NCBI RefSeq assembly: GCF_000821085.1
Contig: NZ_CCXR01000001.1
Coordinates: forward strand, 827,001-891,000
DNA length: 64,000 nt
Source of the DNA: Bacillus sp. B-jedd
Lineage (GTDB): Bacteria; Bacillota; Bacilli; Bacillales; Cytobacillaceae
Direction: 5' to 3'
Shown: positions 51,086-59,656 of the stretch, piece by piece
Position numbering within the stretch: the first letter of the stretch is position 1
Layout: every line of letters starts with the position of its first letter
Made by a program: the position numbers and the translations under genes
Notes under the pieces: generated by a model
The model's input: only the letters and a program-made list of their open reading frames with translations
Told to the model about the DNA's origin: nothing
Databases searched by the model: none

Positions 51086-52249
51086 ATGGCTTTTAATCCG
51101 GAAATGATGATGAAGAAAAACCCGTATGCGCGGGATTTTAATGAGAATCCGTTTATTGTGATTTGGGAATTGACGCGCGCCTGTCAGCTGAAGTGCCTGC
51201 ACTGTAGGGCTGAAGCGCAATACATGCGCGATCCGCGTGAGCTTTCTTTTGAAGAAGGAAAACATTTGATTGACCAAATATACGAAATGCAAAATCCGAT
51301 GCTCGTTTTTACAGGCGGGGATCCACTCATGCGCAAGGATGTATTTGATATTGCAAAGTATGCCGTTGAAAAAGGTGTTCGCGTTTCAATGACTCCGAGT
51401 GCAACGCCGAATGTTACAAAGGAAGCGATTGAAAAAGCGAAGGAAGTAGGACTGTCACGCTGGGCATTCAGCCTCGACGGCCCTACAGCGGAAATCCATG
51501 ACCATTTCCGTGGGACAGCCGGTTCCTTTGACCTGACGCTTGAACGTATTAAATACCTGCATGAGCTTGAAATCCCGATTCAAATCAATACGGTGATTTC
51601 AAGGTACAATATCGACTATCTTGATGAAATGGCCGGCTTGATGGAAGAATTGGAATGTGTTCTTTGGAGTGTCTTTTTCCTCGTACCGACAGGCAGGGGG
51701 CAGGAAAGCGATATGATTTCGCCTGTCCAGCATGAGCATGTGTTTCGTTGGCTGTATGACCTTAGCAAACGCGTGAAATTCGATATTAAAACAACCGCCG
51801 GCCAGCATTACCGCCGGGTCGTCATCCAGCAAAAAATGCGCGAGGCGAAGAAGCAGCAGGGGGAAATTGAATATTTGAATGCTTTGACAGCGCACGGGCT
51901 GACCGGTTCGATTGACGGACTTGGCCGTGCTCCGATGGGAGTAAACGACGGTAACGGGTTTGTGTTCATCTCCCATATCGGCGATGTGTACCCAAGTGGC
52001 CTGCTTCCGGTCAAGGCGGGAAATGTCCGGGAAACTCCGCTCGCTGAAATTTACCGCAACTCGCCGATTTTCAAATCGCTCCGAAATCCTGATGAGTATA
52101 AAGGAAAATGCGGTGTATGTGAATTCCGCCATGTTTGCGGCGGGTCCCGTTCCAGGGCGTATGCAATGACAGGGGATTACCTGGAGAGCGAACCGTTCTG
52201 TGTCTACATTCCGAAAGCATTGCGTGAAAAGCAGGGCCAGCAGGCATAA
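51086..52249 (+). CDS. Radical SAM/SPASM protein (AhbD/NirJ-like)
   Basis: The 387-residue enzyme has the SAM-binding cluster motif C-x3-C-x2-C (Cys33, 37, 40 in TRACQLKCLHC), a TIM-barrel core with FTGGDPLMRKD, and a C-terminal auxiliary cluster region (CGVCEFRHVCGGSRSRAYAM, then SEPFC) like those in heme d1 and heme-decarboxylating enzymes. The family is widely named radical SAM TIGR04053 as I recall. The reaction is not known. The Fnr promoter and its anaerobic neighbours suggest tetrapyrrole or cofactor work without oxygen. AGGAGG precedes the ATG. Monocistronic. Confidence 0.85.
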   Translation: MAFNPEMMMKKNPYARDFNENPFIVIWELTRACQLKCLHCRAEAQYMRDPRELSFEEGKHLIDQIYEMQNPMLVFTGGDPLMRKDVFDIAKYAVEKGVRVSMTPSATPNVTKEAIEKAKEVGLSRWAFSLDGPTAEIHDHFRGTAGSFDLTLERIKYLHELEIPIQINTVISRYNIDYLDEMAGLMEELECVLWSVFFLVPTGRGQESDMISPVQHEHVFRWLYDLSKRVKFDIKTTAGQHYRRVVIQQKMREAKKQQGEIEYLNALTAHGLTGSIDGLGRAPMGVNDGNGFVFISHIGDVYPSGLLPVKAGNVRETPLAEIYRNSPIFKSLRNPDEYKGKCGVCEFRHVCGGSRSRAYAMTGDYLESEPFCVYIPKALREKQGQQA

Positions 52250-52321
52250 CCCGGGCCGGCTGCCGCTCCATTCCAAGCCTTTCTATAAGGAGAAGACAGC
52301 TAAGCACCCTCACACATTGGC

Positions 52322-52422
52322 AAAAAAACAGGCGGCCCAGCGCAACGGGCCACCTGTTCATATAAAGTGCCCCCTCCCAAAGAGGGCGCAGACAAAAGGC
52401 CGGAACGACAATGCTCCGGCCT
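52322..52422. terminator. Two stem-loops between convergent genes
   Basis: AACAGGCGGCCC pairs with GGGCCACCTGTT (52327-52358), with a T-run on the minus strand that serves the fnr-like gene. AGGCCGGA pairs with TCCGGCCT (52397-52422) and could stop rightward transcripts. Confidence 0.7.
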
Positions 52423-52474
52423 GTTCTTTCGATATGCTTTTGTTCAAACTTACCCTCGAAGAGTGAGCCCTGTT

Positions 52475-53179
52475 TCATTCAATGCTGCAATAGACGGCGG
52501 GGCAGTTTTCGCAGCCGATTTCTTGTTTGAGATATTCGAGGTTATGAACGGTTATTTTTCCTTTTTTAATTGATATGAGTCCGTCACGTTTTAGGTCAGC
52601 CAGGATGCGGTTGGTGCTTTCCCTGGATGTTCCGCAAAAATTGGCTAGATCCTGGTTTGTTAATGGCAGGTCGATGAGTATGCCTTCTTTCGTATGGATG
52701 CCGTAGCTGTTGGTCATACGAATCAAGGTTGAGAACAGGGCACCGCGTTTTCCGTTCAGCACAAGGTCGCGGAATTTGGTCTGGGTCTTCCTGAAGTGGT
52801 CGCTCATCCATTTCATAAATTCAAAGGCTAGCGCGCTGTTTTGGAAGATTTCTGTCTCGATGACGTCCTTTCGGATTGCGGCGACTTCTCCAGCTTCTAG
52901 GACTTTCGCGCTCAGAAGGTACTTCGGATTGGACGTGAACAACGTTAATTCCCCGCAAATGTCGTTCTCGCTGCAAATCCTCAGTGACAATTCGCGTCCA
53001 TCCGAGGTAATTTTGCTGATTTGCACCTTGCCGGAAAGGATGATATAAAGTTCTTCCGCTTCCATTCCTTCCCGAAATAGAAAAGAGCCGCGCTCAGATC
53101 TGAAGGTCCTGTCTGCAAAATGCAAGAGTTCTTTTATTTCGATGGAGTGGGTTGGTTTCATCGTTTTTTCCGCTACCAT
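52475..53179 (-). CDS. fnr: Oxygen-sensing Fnr-type regulator, paralogue 1
   Basis: The ATG at 53179 follows GAGGTGG. A GTG three codons earlier is possible. The 234-residue Crp/Fnr protein has the cyclic-nucleotide-binding-like sensor (about 25-140), a dimer helix (FMKWMSDHFRKTQTKFRDLV) and a winged helix with TNQDLANFCGTSRESTNRIL. The C-terminal Cys223, Cys226 and Cys231 (CENCPAVYC) match the Bacillus-type Fnr cluster site, which differs from the N-terminal one of E. coli FNR. It should activate the TGTGA-N6-TCACT promoters in this module. Divergent from moaA. Confidence 0.9.
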   Translation of the reverse strand: MVAEKTMKPTHSIEIKELLHFADRTFRSERGSFLFREGMEAEELYIILSGKVQISKITSDGRELSLRICSENDICGELTLFTSNPKYLLSAKVLEAGEVAAIRKDVIETEIFQNSALAFEFMKWMSDHFRKTQTKFRDLVLNGKRGALFSTLIRMTNSYGIHTKEGILIDLPLTNQDLANFCGTSRESTNRILADLKRDGLISIKKGKITVHNLEYLKQEIGCENCPAVYCSIE

Positions 53180-53550
53180 AGTGGCCACCTCTTTATCTTA
53201 ATTGAATTTCCGTCTGTGATTTTTGTTACTTTTATTGTACTTCACGAACAGGCTTAGAAATTCTGTTAACAATGACAATATAGTGAAAACTCAAGTCTGG
53301 CAGGCAAAATATGAATATTTTATGAAAACTGCTATTAGCTAGGCGGCTTTTACCAAATGCCTTCTAATATGTGCTAAAATGTAGTGAAATAACAGTAAAC
53401 AATATGTATATGTAAGTTAATGTCTTTTTTTCGTGAAAGAGACTGGTGAACGGATGCGAATTGGAGTGTTGTAGAAACCGCCGGTTTTTGCAGGTTCCTT
53501 CCCTAAATGGAAGTGGTGTTTGCCATATCCTGAATATTGGAGTTGAGACA
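53180..53550. other. Intergenic region and long leader upstream of moaA
   Basis: The 370 bp between fnr and moaA contain AT-rich promoter-like sequence and a stretch just before moaA (about 53430-53540) that is GC-richer, with small pairings such as AAACC-GCC-GGTTT. I could not match it to the molybdenum cofactor riboswitch or any other class. One imperfect Fnr-like site (TGTGA-TTTTTG-TTACT, 53215-53230) lies near the fnr start but is not correctly spaced from a -10 box on either strand. Confidence 0.4.
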
Positions 53551-54567
53551 ATGGAAAAGTCCATTATTAAAGATAAGTTGAACAGGCCGCTAAGGGATTT
53601 GAGGATTTCGGTCATCGACCGCTGCAATTTCCGCTGCCAATATTGCATGCCCGCCGATAAATTCGGGCCGGACTTTGTGTTTTTGCCGAGGAGTGCCCTG
53701 CTAACCTATGAAGAAATTGAGCGGATTGCGAAAATTTTCGTCAGTCTTGGAGTCGAAAAAATCCGGCTGACAGGGGGAGAGCCGCTCCTTCGTAAAGATC
53801 TTCCCATCCTTGTTGAAATGCTGTCGAAAATAGACGGATTGAGCGATATCGGCTTGACGACAAATGGTGTTCTTTTGCCAAAATTCGCAGAGCAGCTGAA
53901 GGCGGCTGGGCTGATGAGGGTGAATGTTTCCCTCGATACACTTGATGACACGCTATTCGGGCAAATTAACGGCAGAAATGTCGGAACGAAGCCTGTCCTT
54001 GACGGAATTGCTGCTGCCAGGAAGACCGGCCTTGGCGTTAAGGTGAATATGGTTGTCAAAAAAGGCCTCAATGACCAGGACATCCTCCCGATGGCGGAAT
54101 ACTGCAAGGAAAATGGCCTTCAGCTCCGCTATATCGAGTATATGGATGTAGGGAGCACGAATGGCTGGAAAATGGATGATGTTGTCACCAAAAAACAGAT
54201 TTACGATATGCTGAAGGAAAAATATGAGCTTGAAGCGGTTGACCCGGCCTATTATGGCGAAGTGGCCAAGCTGTATCGCTATAAAGGGACGGACATGGAA
54301 GTCGGATTCATTACGTCTGTTTCAGAATCGTTCTGCAGCAGCTGCACCCGGTCCCGCCTGTCAGCGAACGGCCAGATATTCACCTGCCTGTTCAATGGCA
54401 ACGGCCATGATATACGCAACTTCATGCGGAACGGCGCAACGGATGAGGAGCTTGCCGAGCGGGTCACGTCGATCTGGGAAGGCCGGAAAGACCGTTATTC
54501 GGATGAGCGGACAGAGGAAACAGCCGCAAACCGCAAGAAAATCGAGATGTCCTACATTGGCGGATAA
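53551..54567 (+). CDS. moaA: GTP 3',8-cyclase MoaA
   Basis: The ATG at 53551 ([20 protein letters not shown]) follows TGGAGTTGAG. Upstream in-frame codons are leader. The 338-residue radical SAM enzyme performs the first step of molybdenum cofactor synthesis with MoaC. Cys25, 29 and 32 (CNFRCQYC) bind the SAM cluster. The C-terminal cluster uses [19 protein letters not shown]. The essential C-terminal Gly-Gly is present (SYIGG). No moaC, moaD or moaE is in the window. Confidence 0.96.
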   Translation: MEKSIIKDKLNRPLRDLRISVIDRCNFRCQYCMPADKFGPDFVFLPRSALLTYEEIERIAKIFVSLGVEKIRLTGGEPLLRKDLPILVEMLSKIDGLSDIGLTTNGVLLPKFAEQLKAAGLMRVNVSLDTLDDTLFGQINGRNVGTKPVLDGIAAARKTGLGVKVNMVVKKGLNDQDILPMAEYCKENGLQLRYIEYMDVGSTNGWKMDDVVTKKQIYDMLKEKYELEAVDPAYYGEVAKLYRYKGTDMEVGFITSVSESFCSSCTRSRLSANGQIFTCLFNGNGHDIRNFMRNGATDEELAERVTSIWEGRKDRYSDERTEETAANRKKIEMSYIGG

Positions 54568-54572
54568 TAATA

Positions 54573-54613
54573 AAGAGGCTTGGCCCGGAAATATCGGGCA
54601 AGCCTCTTTTTTT
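54573..54613 (+). terminator. Intrinsic terminator after moaA
   Basis: AAGAGGCTTG and GCCCG pair with CGGGC and AAGCCTCTT, followed by TTTTTTT. Confidence 0.88.
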
Positions 54614-54672
54614 AAATAAGTCCCCCGGGGTGGAAATCAACAGCCAAGGATAACAAAGCCTTTGAGAAGGAA

Positions 54673-54712
54673 AGCAGCCCGATTCAATAGAGAGAATCGG
54701 GCTGCTGTTTGA
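54673..54712. terminator. Stem-loop between moaA and ric
   Basis: AGCAGCCCGATTC (54673-54685) and GAATCGGGCTGCT (54694-54706) are perfect 13-bp complements. The T-tract is weak on both sides. It could end the ric transcript. Confidence 0.6.
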
Positions 54713-54724
54713 TTTTAGAACTAA

Positions 54725-55420
54725 TTAGAAATACCTTGGGAAAAGGATGTTGTTCTCGAGGTGCACATGCATGAACGTTTGCTCCTCAAGCATTTCAAGC
54801 CGCTTATAGACGAGACGGTAAGTTCCGCATGCATCAGCCGGCGGAGTAAAGTCGGAAGTGATTTCACGAAGCTCCTTTAGGATGGCGCCCGCATGGTCAT
54901 GTTCCTTTTCAAGCTCTTTAATATAATTGAGCGCTTGCTCACGATCTTCCACCATCTCGGCGTCAAGCTGCCTGATTAATGGGAATACTGTTTCTTCCTC
55001 TTTCGCGACATGCTCAAGCATTTCTTTTTTCAGTTCATAATAAAGCTCATACACTTTCATAAGTTCAGGACGATGTCCGCCATGTACGCGGGAAACCTTC
55101 GTGACATAGGGGCTCAGGTTCAAAAATTCCTCACGGAGCGGATTATGGTACTCGCTGATGACATGGTCGATGATTGTATTGGAATCAGATTCAGTCCATA
55201 CTTTTACATCCGTTTCTAATTGTCCGCTCTTTTCGATAGTCTCATCCAATTTTGCCATGAGGTCTTCAAGGTTCAAGCCGCCAGCGGCAGCCGCTTCGGC
55301 GATTGGAGTCGCACCGCCGCAGCAGAAGTCAATCCGGACGCTCTTGAAAACATCGGCTGTTTTAGGGAATTCATTTACAAGATCTCTTACGAGTGTTTGA
55401 GCTGAATAAGTTTTAAGCAT
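54725..55420 (-). CDS. ric: Iron-sulfur cluster repair di-iron protein Ric (ScdA/YtfE)
   Basis: The 231-residue protein has the N-terminal DUF542 domain with RIDFCCGG (about 30-38) and a hemerythrin-like domain whose conserved histidines and glutamates (HVISEYH, RVHGGHRPEL, HVAKEEETVFP, EKEHDHAG, HVHLENNILFP) ligate two irons. It repairs Fe-S clusters damaged by nitric oxide or oxidants. AAGGAGG precedes the ATG. An Fnr-type site at -41.5 upstream links it to anaerobic nitrate or nitrite metabolism. Confidence 0.94.
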   Translation of the reverse strand: MLKTYSAQTLVRDLVNEFPKTADVFKSVRIDFCCGGATPIAEAAAAGGLNLEDLMAKLDETIEKSGQLETDVKVWTESDSNTIIDHVISEYHNPLREEFLNLSPYVTKVSRVHGGHRPELMKVYELYYELKKEMLEHVAKEEETVFPLIRQLDAEMVEDREQALNYIKELEKEHDHAGAILKELREITSDFTPPADACGTYRLVYKRLEMLEEQTFMHVHLENNILFPRYF

Positions 55421-55468
55421 GTTACTATTTCCTCCTTGTTAAAGGTAATAAGCCTTTTGGTTAATTTA

Positions 55469-55511
55469 AGGATAAACCATCGAGCGAGGGGAGAAGGTGA
55501 CCTGCATCACA
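55469..55511 (-). promoter_or_regulatory. Fnr-type promoter of ric
   Basis: On the minus strand TGTGA-TGCAGG-TCACC (55511-55496) differs from the Fnr consensus only in the last base. TATCCT (55474-55469) gives a start near 55462 and a site centre at -41.5. Confidence 0.68.
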
Positions 55512-55647
55512 CTTGAGAATATTTTTCAGTGACATTTTCATTTCGCCAAAAAATGTCCACAATTCCGTATTTGCCATTAAATCTGGTTTCAGCTACCCTT
55601 ATAAGGGAGATGAAGTACTTATATAGTGATTTGCAGGAGATGATGAC

Positions 55648-56913
55648 ATGCTGGAAATGAGAAAGCCGATTTCAATTGGCGAAGCTGTGCAGCGGGTTAT
55701 GAATTATAAGCAAGCGGGTCAAACCGAACACATATCAATAAATGAAAGCTACGGCCGCTTCCTTGCGGAGGATCTCGTTGCAACGAGCAATGTCCCCCAT
55801 TTTACGAGAGCGCCCTATGACGGTTTCGCCGTGCGTTCTGCTGACACGCAGGAAGCCGGGCTGAATAGTCCTGTTGAATTTGAGGTGATTGACCATATTG
55901 GGGCGGGCCATACAACCTCAAAGACCCTTGGCGAAAGGCAGGCAGTCCGCATCATGACCGGTGCGATGATGCCTGAGGGGGCTGATGCCGTCATGATGCT
56001 TGAATTAGTGAAAACGTCCGAGCGCGATGGCAAAAACTACATGACGATCAAGCGGAAAATCAAAAAAGGGGAAAATGTCTCCTATAAGGGCGAGGATGCC
56101 AAGCAGGGGGAGATCCTCGTGCAAAAAGGGACGCTTATCAACCCGGGCATCCAGGCGATGCTCGCGACTTTTGGCTATGCGGAAGTACCTGTTGCCAAGA
56201 AGCCGGTTGTCGGCCTATATGCAACAGGAACCGAGCTTCTTGATGTCAATGATCCGCTCGTCCCCGGAAAGATCCGCAACAGCAATTCCTACATGATTGC
56301 CGCGCAAATTGAACGCGCTGGCGGTAAAGTTGAGTATTTCGGGACGCTCCCCGATGATTTCGATACATGCTTCGATGCTGTCAAAAATGCACTCGGTAAA
56401 GTCGACATGCTCGTAACGACCGGCGGCGTTTCTGTGGGTGACTTTGACTATCTTCCGGCTATTTATGAAAAACTCGGTGCGGAGGTGCTGTTCAACAAAG
56501 TGGCCATGAGGCCGGGCAGCGTAACTACAGTCGCGCAATTTGATGGAAAGCTTCTATTCGGGCTTTCAGGAAATCCGTCCGCATGCTATGTCGGCTTTGA
56601 ACTTTTTACACGGCCAATAATTCGGACGATGCTTTGTTCGGACAAGCCGCATCTCCGCAAGGAAAAAGGAGTTCTGGATACAGATTTTCCGAAGGCGAAT
56701 CCGTTCGCCCGATTCGTCCGCAGCACGGCGTTCTTCCATGAAGGCAGGCTGATGGCGAAACCGAGTGGACTAGATAAATCGAACATTGTCATGAGCCTTG
56801 CCGGTGCGAATTCCCTCATGGTACTGCCCGGCGGCACAAGAGGATTTGAAGCGGGGATGGAAGTCGACGTCCTCCTGCTTGAAGACCAGGAAGGAAGCGA
56901 ATGGCCTTGGTAA
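55648..56913 (+). CDS. moeA: Molybdopterin molybdenumtransferase MoeA
   Basis: The 421-residue enzyme inserts molybdate into adenylylated molybdopterin. It has the MoeA motifs HFTRAPYDGFAVRSADT, GDVIGAGH-like VIDHIGAGHTT, RIMTGAMMPEGADAVMMLE, TTGGVSVGDFDYLP and LSGNPSACYVGFELF. GCAGGAG precedes the ATG. A perfect 12-bp palindrome CCCTTATAAGGG (55596-55607) and a TATAGT box (55622-55627) lie upstream. It overlaps mobB by 13 bp. Confidence 0.95.
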   Translation: MLEMRKPISIGEAVQRVMNYKQAGQTEHISINESYGRFLAEDLVATSNVPHFTRAPYDGFAVRSADTQEAGLNSPVEFEVIDHIGAGHTTSKTLGERQAVRIMTGAMMPEGADAVMMLELVKTSERDGKNYMTIKRKIKKGENVSYKGEDAKQGEILVQKGTLINPGIQAMLATFGYAEVPVAKKPVVGLYATGTELLDVNDPLVPGKIRNSNSYMIAAQIERAGGKVEYFGTLPDDFDTCFDAVKNALGKVDMLVTTGGVSVGDFDYLPAIYEKLGAEVLFNKVAMRPGSVTTVAQFDGKLLFGLSGNPSACYVGFELFTRPIIRTMLCSDKPHLRKEKGVLDTDFPKANPFARFVRSTAFFHEGRLMAKPSGLDKSNIVMSLAGANSLMVLPGGTRGFEAGMEVDVLLLEDQEGSEWPW

Positions 56914-57413
56914 GGCCATTCGTTTTTCAAGTTGTTGGTTATCAGAACAGCGGGAAAACGACTTTATCGGAGTCCATGATTAAAATTTTGAAAGAGGCGG
57001 GCTGCCGTGTCGCGTCTATAAAGCATCATGGCCATGGCGGGAAACCCGATGTCCTTGAGCAAAAAGATTCAGCCCGCCATCTAGCCGCCGGTGCCGAGGC
57101 TGTATTGGTTGAAGGTGCGGGCCGGCTCCTCATCCATTCGGAAAAGGATGAGTGGACCCTTGAGGAACAGCTGACCTTATTGTCGGCATTTAAGCCGGAT
57201 CTCATATTAATTGAAGGACATAAGCATGCAGCATACCCGAAAATCCTCCTCTTGCGAAACGAAGAGGACGAACGGCTTCTACACGAATTAAAAAATATAC
57301 TCGCCGCGGCATACTGGCAAAGTAAACCCGATACTGATTACCCGGCATTTCCGATTCAACATAGCGAAATAGCAGAAAATCTAGCTGAACTTATCATGGG
57401 ACATCTTGACTAG
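56901..57413 (+). CDS. mobB: Molybdopterin-guanine dinucleotide synthesis protein MobB
   Basis: The 170-residue GTP-binding protein has a P-loop (QNSGKTTL, about residues 14-21), the SIKHHGHGG segment and the LILIEGHKHAAYPKI motif of MobB. It assists conversion of Moco to the guanine dinucleotide form used by nitrate reductase and formate dehydrogenase. Translation is coupled to moeA by overlap. mobA is not in the window. Confidence 0.92.
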   Translation: MALVRPFVFQVVGYQNSGKTTLSESMIKILKEAGCRVASIKHHGHGGKPDVLEQKDSARHLAAGAEAVLVEGAGRLLIHSEKDEWTLEEQLTLLSAFKPDLILIEGHKHAAYPKILLLRNEEDERLLHELKNILAAAYWQSKPDTDYPAFPIQHSEIAENLAELIMGHLD

Positions 57414-57504
57414 GTGTCTTTTTTTCTGCCCGAATTCAGTGGAGTTGTCTTTTTTACGGACAACCTGCAAATTTACAATCCAAATAGGGGAAAACCTTGA
57501 GATT

Positions 57505-57547
57505 AGTTACTTTTGTCACTGAATTGTCACGATTACTCCGTTACAAT
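57505..57547 (+). promoter_or_regulatory. Degenerate Fnr-type promoter of the NarI-like gene
   Basis: AGTTA-CTTTTG-TCACT (57505-57520) has one perfect and one weak half-site. TACAAT (57542-57547) gives a start near 57554 and a centre at -41.5. The exact spacing, seen at three other genes here, supports the call. Confidence 0.55.
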
Positions 57548-57582
57548 GAAACATGGTTGTGCAAAAAAGGGGAGTGATTTGG

Positions 57583-58008
57583 GTGGGATTGTTTCATTGG
57601 TTTGCCTGGCTCGTCTATCCGTATACAGTTGCGGCAATCCTGGGTATGGGGATTGTGTGGCAGTATGAATCTTTTGCAATGTTTGAGGAAATGCAGGTTA
57701 AGTCCGGTGTTATTTTAAATCGCATCGTAAAGCTTCTCTGGCTGTTAACGACTCTGACCGGTGTGGGGTTGATTGCTTTTTATCGTTCCACGGATGACCT
57801 GCCGAACATGGGGCAATGGCTTCTTGGCTTCCTGTATTTCAGCCCGGACTTAACGGTTTTGAAGCATGCCTCTGTTTTGCTGCAAATACATTTATTGCTG
57901 TTATTTACATTCCTGTTATTTTTCTCATTCACGAAATATGTATCTGTCCTATTTAAGCCACTTTATGTTCTGAAAGCGCTTAACAGAAGGAAAGCCAGAC
58001 TACGATAG
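57583..58008 (+). CDS. NarI-like small membrane protein
   Basis: The GTG at 57583 (MGLFHWFAWLVYPYTVAAIL) lies 8 bp after AAGGGGAG and downstream of the predicted transcription start. An ATG at 57553 would sit at +1. The 141-residue protein has about four helices and resembles part of nitrate reductase gamma: YPYTVAAILGMGIVWQY, then LKHASVLLQIHLLLLFTFLL with histidines that could bind heme b, and YVSVLFKPLYVL. Full NarI is about 220-230 residues, so this is a shortened relative. No narGHJ is adjacent. Assignment is tentative. Confidence 0.5.
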   Translation: MGLFHWFAWLVYPYTVAAILGMGIVWQYESFAMFEEMQVKSGVILNRIVKLLWLLTTLTGVGLIAFYRSTDDLPNMGQWLLGFLYFSPDLTVLKHASVLLQIHLLLLFTFLLFFSFTKYVSVLFKPLYVLKALNRRKARLR

Positions 58009-58046
58009 GACTTGTTGCCAATTCTGACACTTTTCATCTCTTAAAA

Positions 58047-58089
58047 TGTGATGCATTTCACTTTGTGGCTTCTTGGTTTCCACTATAGT
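58047..58089 (+). promoter_or_regulatory. Fnr-activated promoter of ywiC
   Basis: TGTGA-TGCATT-TCACT (58047-58062) matches the Fnr consensus exactly. TATAGT (58084-58089) gives a start near 58096 and a centre at -41.5. Confidence 0.83.
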
Positions 58090-58121
58090 GATGGTAAGAT
58101 GCTAACGGAGAGGTGTTAAGA

Positions 58122-58844
58122 ATGAAATTATTTATGCCAAAGCAGCACGGCGCATGGGCGATGGTCATTATTCCATTCTGGCTAGGGGTCGTTTCAGGCG
58201 GCTTTGTGTGGGAGCATATCCCGTTTTTCCTTGGATGGCTGCTCCTTTATTTATCAACATATCCAATGCTGCTTTTATTTAAGAAGAAGAAATTGAAATA
58301 CCATGTAAAGTGGTCCTTGGTTTATTTTGTGCCTGCAGTTTTGCTGTTGCTGTTTCCGCTTTTAGAACGGCCTTCGACAGCCTGGTTTGGAGTTATGATG
58401 ATTCCGTTTTTCCTGATCAATGCTTATTTCTCTTCGCAAAATAAAGATCGTGCCCTCGCTAACGATTTCAGTGCGATCGGGGCATTTTCCCTCGCAGGCA
58501 TCGCCAGTGCCTATCTTGCCACTGGAAACGTAAATACGGAGGCAATACTTGTATTCGCTGTATCATGCTTGTTTTTCATTGGCAGCACATTCTTTGTGAA
58601 ATCAATGATAAGGGAAAAGAAAAATGCCACTTTCAAATGGATTTCATGGGGCTTCCATTTGATGATTCCTGTACTATGGGCTGTTTCCGCCCAGTGGCTC
58701 GTCGCACTTGCATTCGTGCCCAGCACCTTCAGGGCTTTGTATTATTACGGAAAAGGGCTGACCCCTAAGCAAATTGGTATATATGAAATCGTCAACTCAA
58801 CAATCTTCTTTACCTTGATGGTTTTCCATCTTACCCTGAATTAA
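58122..58844 (+). CDS. ywiC: YwiC-like membrane protein
   Basis: The ATG at 58122 (MKLFMPKQHGAWAMVIIPFW) follows GGAGAGGTG. The GTG at 58113 is inside that site. The 240-residue protein has about eight helices. The PKQHGAWAM start and the VxSAQWLVALAFVPSTFRAL segment are the YwiC signature. In B. subtilis ywiC lies in the Fnr-controlled narK-fnr region. Function is unknown. The Fnr box here keeps it in the same regulon. Confidence 0.86.
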   Translation: MKLFMPKQHGAWAMVIIPFWLGVVSGGFVWEHIPFFLGWLLLYLSTYPMLLLFKKKKLKYHVKWSLVYFVPAVLLLLFPLLERPSTAWFGVMMIPFFLINAYFSSQNKDRALANDFSAIGAFSLAGIASAYLATGNVNTEAILVFAVSCLFFIGSTFFVKSMIREKKNATFKWISWGFHLMIPVLWAVSAQWLVALAFVPSTFRALYYYGKGLTPKQIGIYEIVNSTIFFTLMVFHLTLN

Positions 58845-58916
58845 GGGCATGCCTTGTTCCTTGATCGGTTTATACTCCCGTCGCCTTTCCTTTAATTTTT
58901 GGGAAGGTTTCCGGGC

Positions 58917-58957
58917 AAAATAATAGCCTGCCGGGCATCAATTGCCGGCAGGCTTGA
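58917..58957. terminator. Terminator between ywiC and the second fnr
   Basis: GCCTGCCGG pairs with CCGGCAGGC. On the minus strand TATTATTTT follows. On the plus strand TTGATTT follows. Confidence 0.75.
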
Positions 58958-58963
58958 TTTATA

Positions 58964-59656
58964 TTAATCAATATTGCATATTTCTTTCGGGCAGTTTTCG
59001 CAGTCAATTTCACTTTTTAAATAGGCAAGCTGGTGAATGGTAATAATCCCTTTATCAATGGAGATAATCCCTTTCTTCCTTAAATCACTGAGCAGCCGGT
59101 TGACAACCTCCCTGGATGTACCGCAAAAATTCGCGACCTCCTGGTTTGTCAGTAGAAGATCGATCATGATGCCTTCACCCGTTTTGACGCCATAACTATT
59201 CGCCATCCTGATCAAGGTTGAGTAAAGAGCTCCTTTTTTTCCATGGAGCACAAGGTCCCGGAACTTCGTTTGGGTCTTCCTGTAATGCTGGCTCATCCAT
59301 TTCATAAATTCCAATGCCAATTCGCTGTCATGGGCAAGCTTCGCTTCAAGCTCGTCTTTCATGATAACAGCGACTTCACCGCTTTCAACAACCTTTGCGC
59401 TCAACAAATTCCGAGGAGTTGCGCAAAAAATATTCAACTCACCGATTAAATCACCTTCGGAGCATATCCTTAAGGTCAATTCCCTGCCATCCGGGATGAT
59501 TTTGCTTACCTGTATTAAACCACTTAACAAGACATAAATTTCCCGGGAGGGGGATCCTTCCTGAAAAAGAAAATGTCCTTTTTCCACCTTTTGAATATGA
59601 TGGGTATGCTTTAATAACTCTGTTAATTTTGCCGGTGTTCCTGCTAAGGATTGCAT
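58964..59656 (-). CDS. Oxygen-sensing Fnr-type regulator, paralogue 2
   Basis: The ATG at 59656 (MQSLAGTPAKLTELLKHTHH) follows AGGTGG. The 230-residue protein parallels paralogue 1 over its whole length (LALEFMKWMSQHYRKTQTKF, TNQEVANFCGTSREVVNRLL) and also ends with a cluster motif, Cys219, Cys222 and Cys227 (CENCPKEIC). Two Fnr proteins with intact cluster sites within 7 kb suggest duplication and division of labour. Which of them reads the boxes in the window cannot be told. Confidence 0.88.
   Translation of the reverse strand: MQSLAGTPAKLTELLKHTHHIQKVEKGHFLFQEGSPSREIYVLLSGLIQVSKIIPDGRELTLRICSEGDLIGELNIFCATPRNLLSAKVVESGEVAVIMKDELEAKLAHDSELALEFMKWMSQHYRKTQTKFRDLVLHGKKGALYSTLIRMANSYGVKTGEGIMIDLLLTNQEVANFCGTSREVVNRLLSDLRKKGIISIDKGIITIHQLAYLKSEIDCENCPKEICNID

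Noticed and set aside
53215..53230. Fnr-like site TGTGA-TTTTTG-TTACT near the fnr start
   Set aside because: One half-site is imperfect and no -10 box lies at the spacing shared by the other four sites. Autoregulation cannot be claimed.
53430..53550. Possible molybdenum cofactor riboswitch before moaA
   Set aside because: The leader is long and partly GC-rich, but I could not match the conserved core of that RNA class. A covariance model search would decide.
54224..54619. 131-codon plus-strand frame overlapping moaA
   Set aside because: It is a shadow frame inside a confidently identified radical SAM gene.
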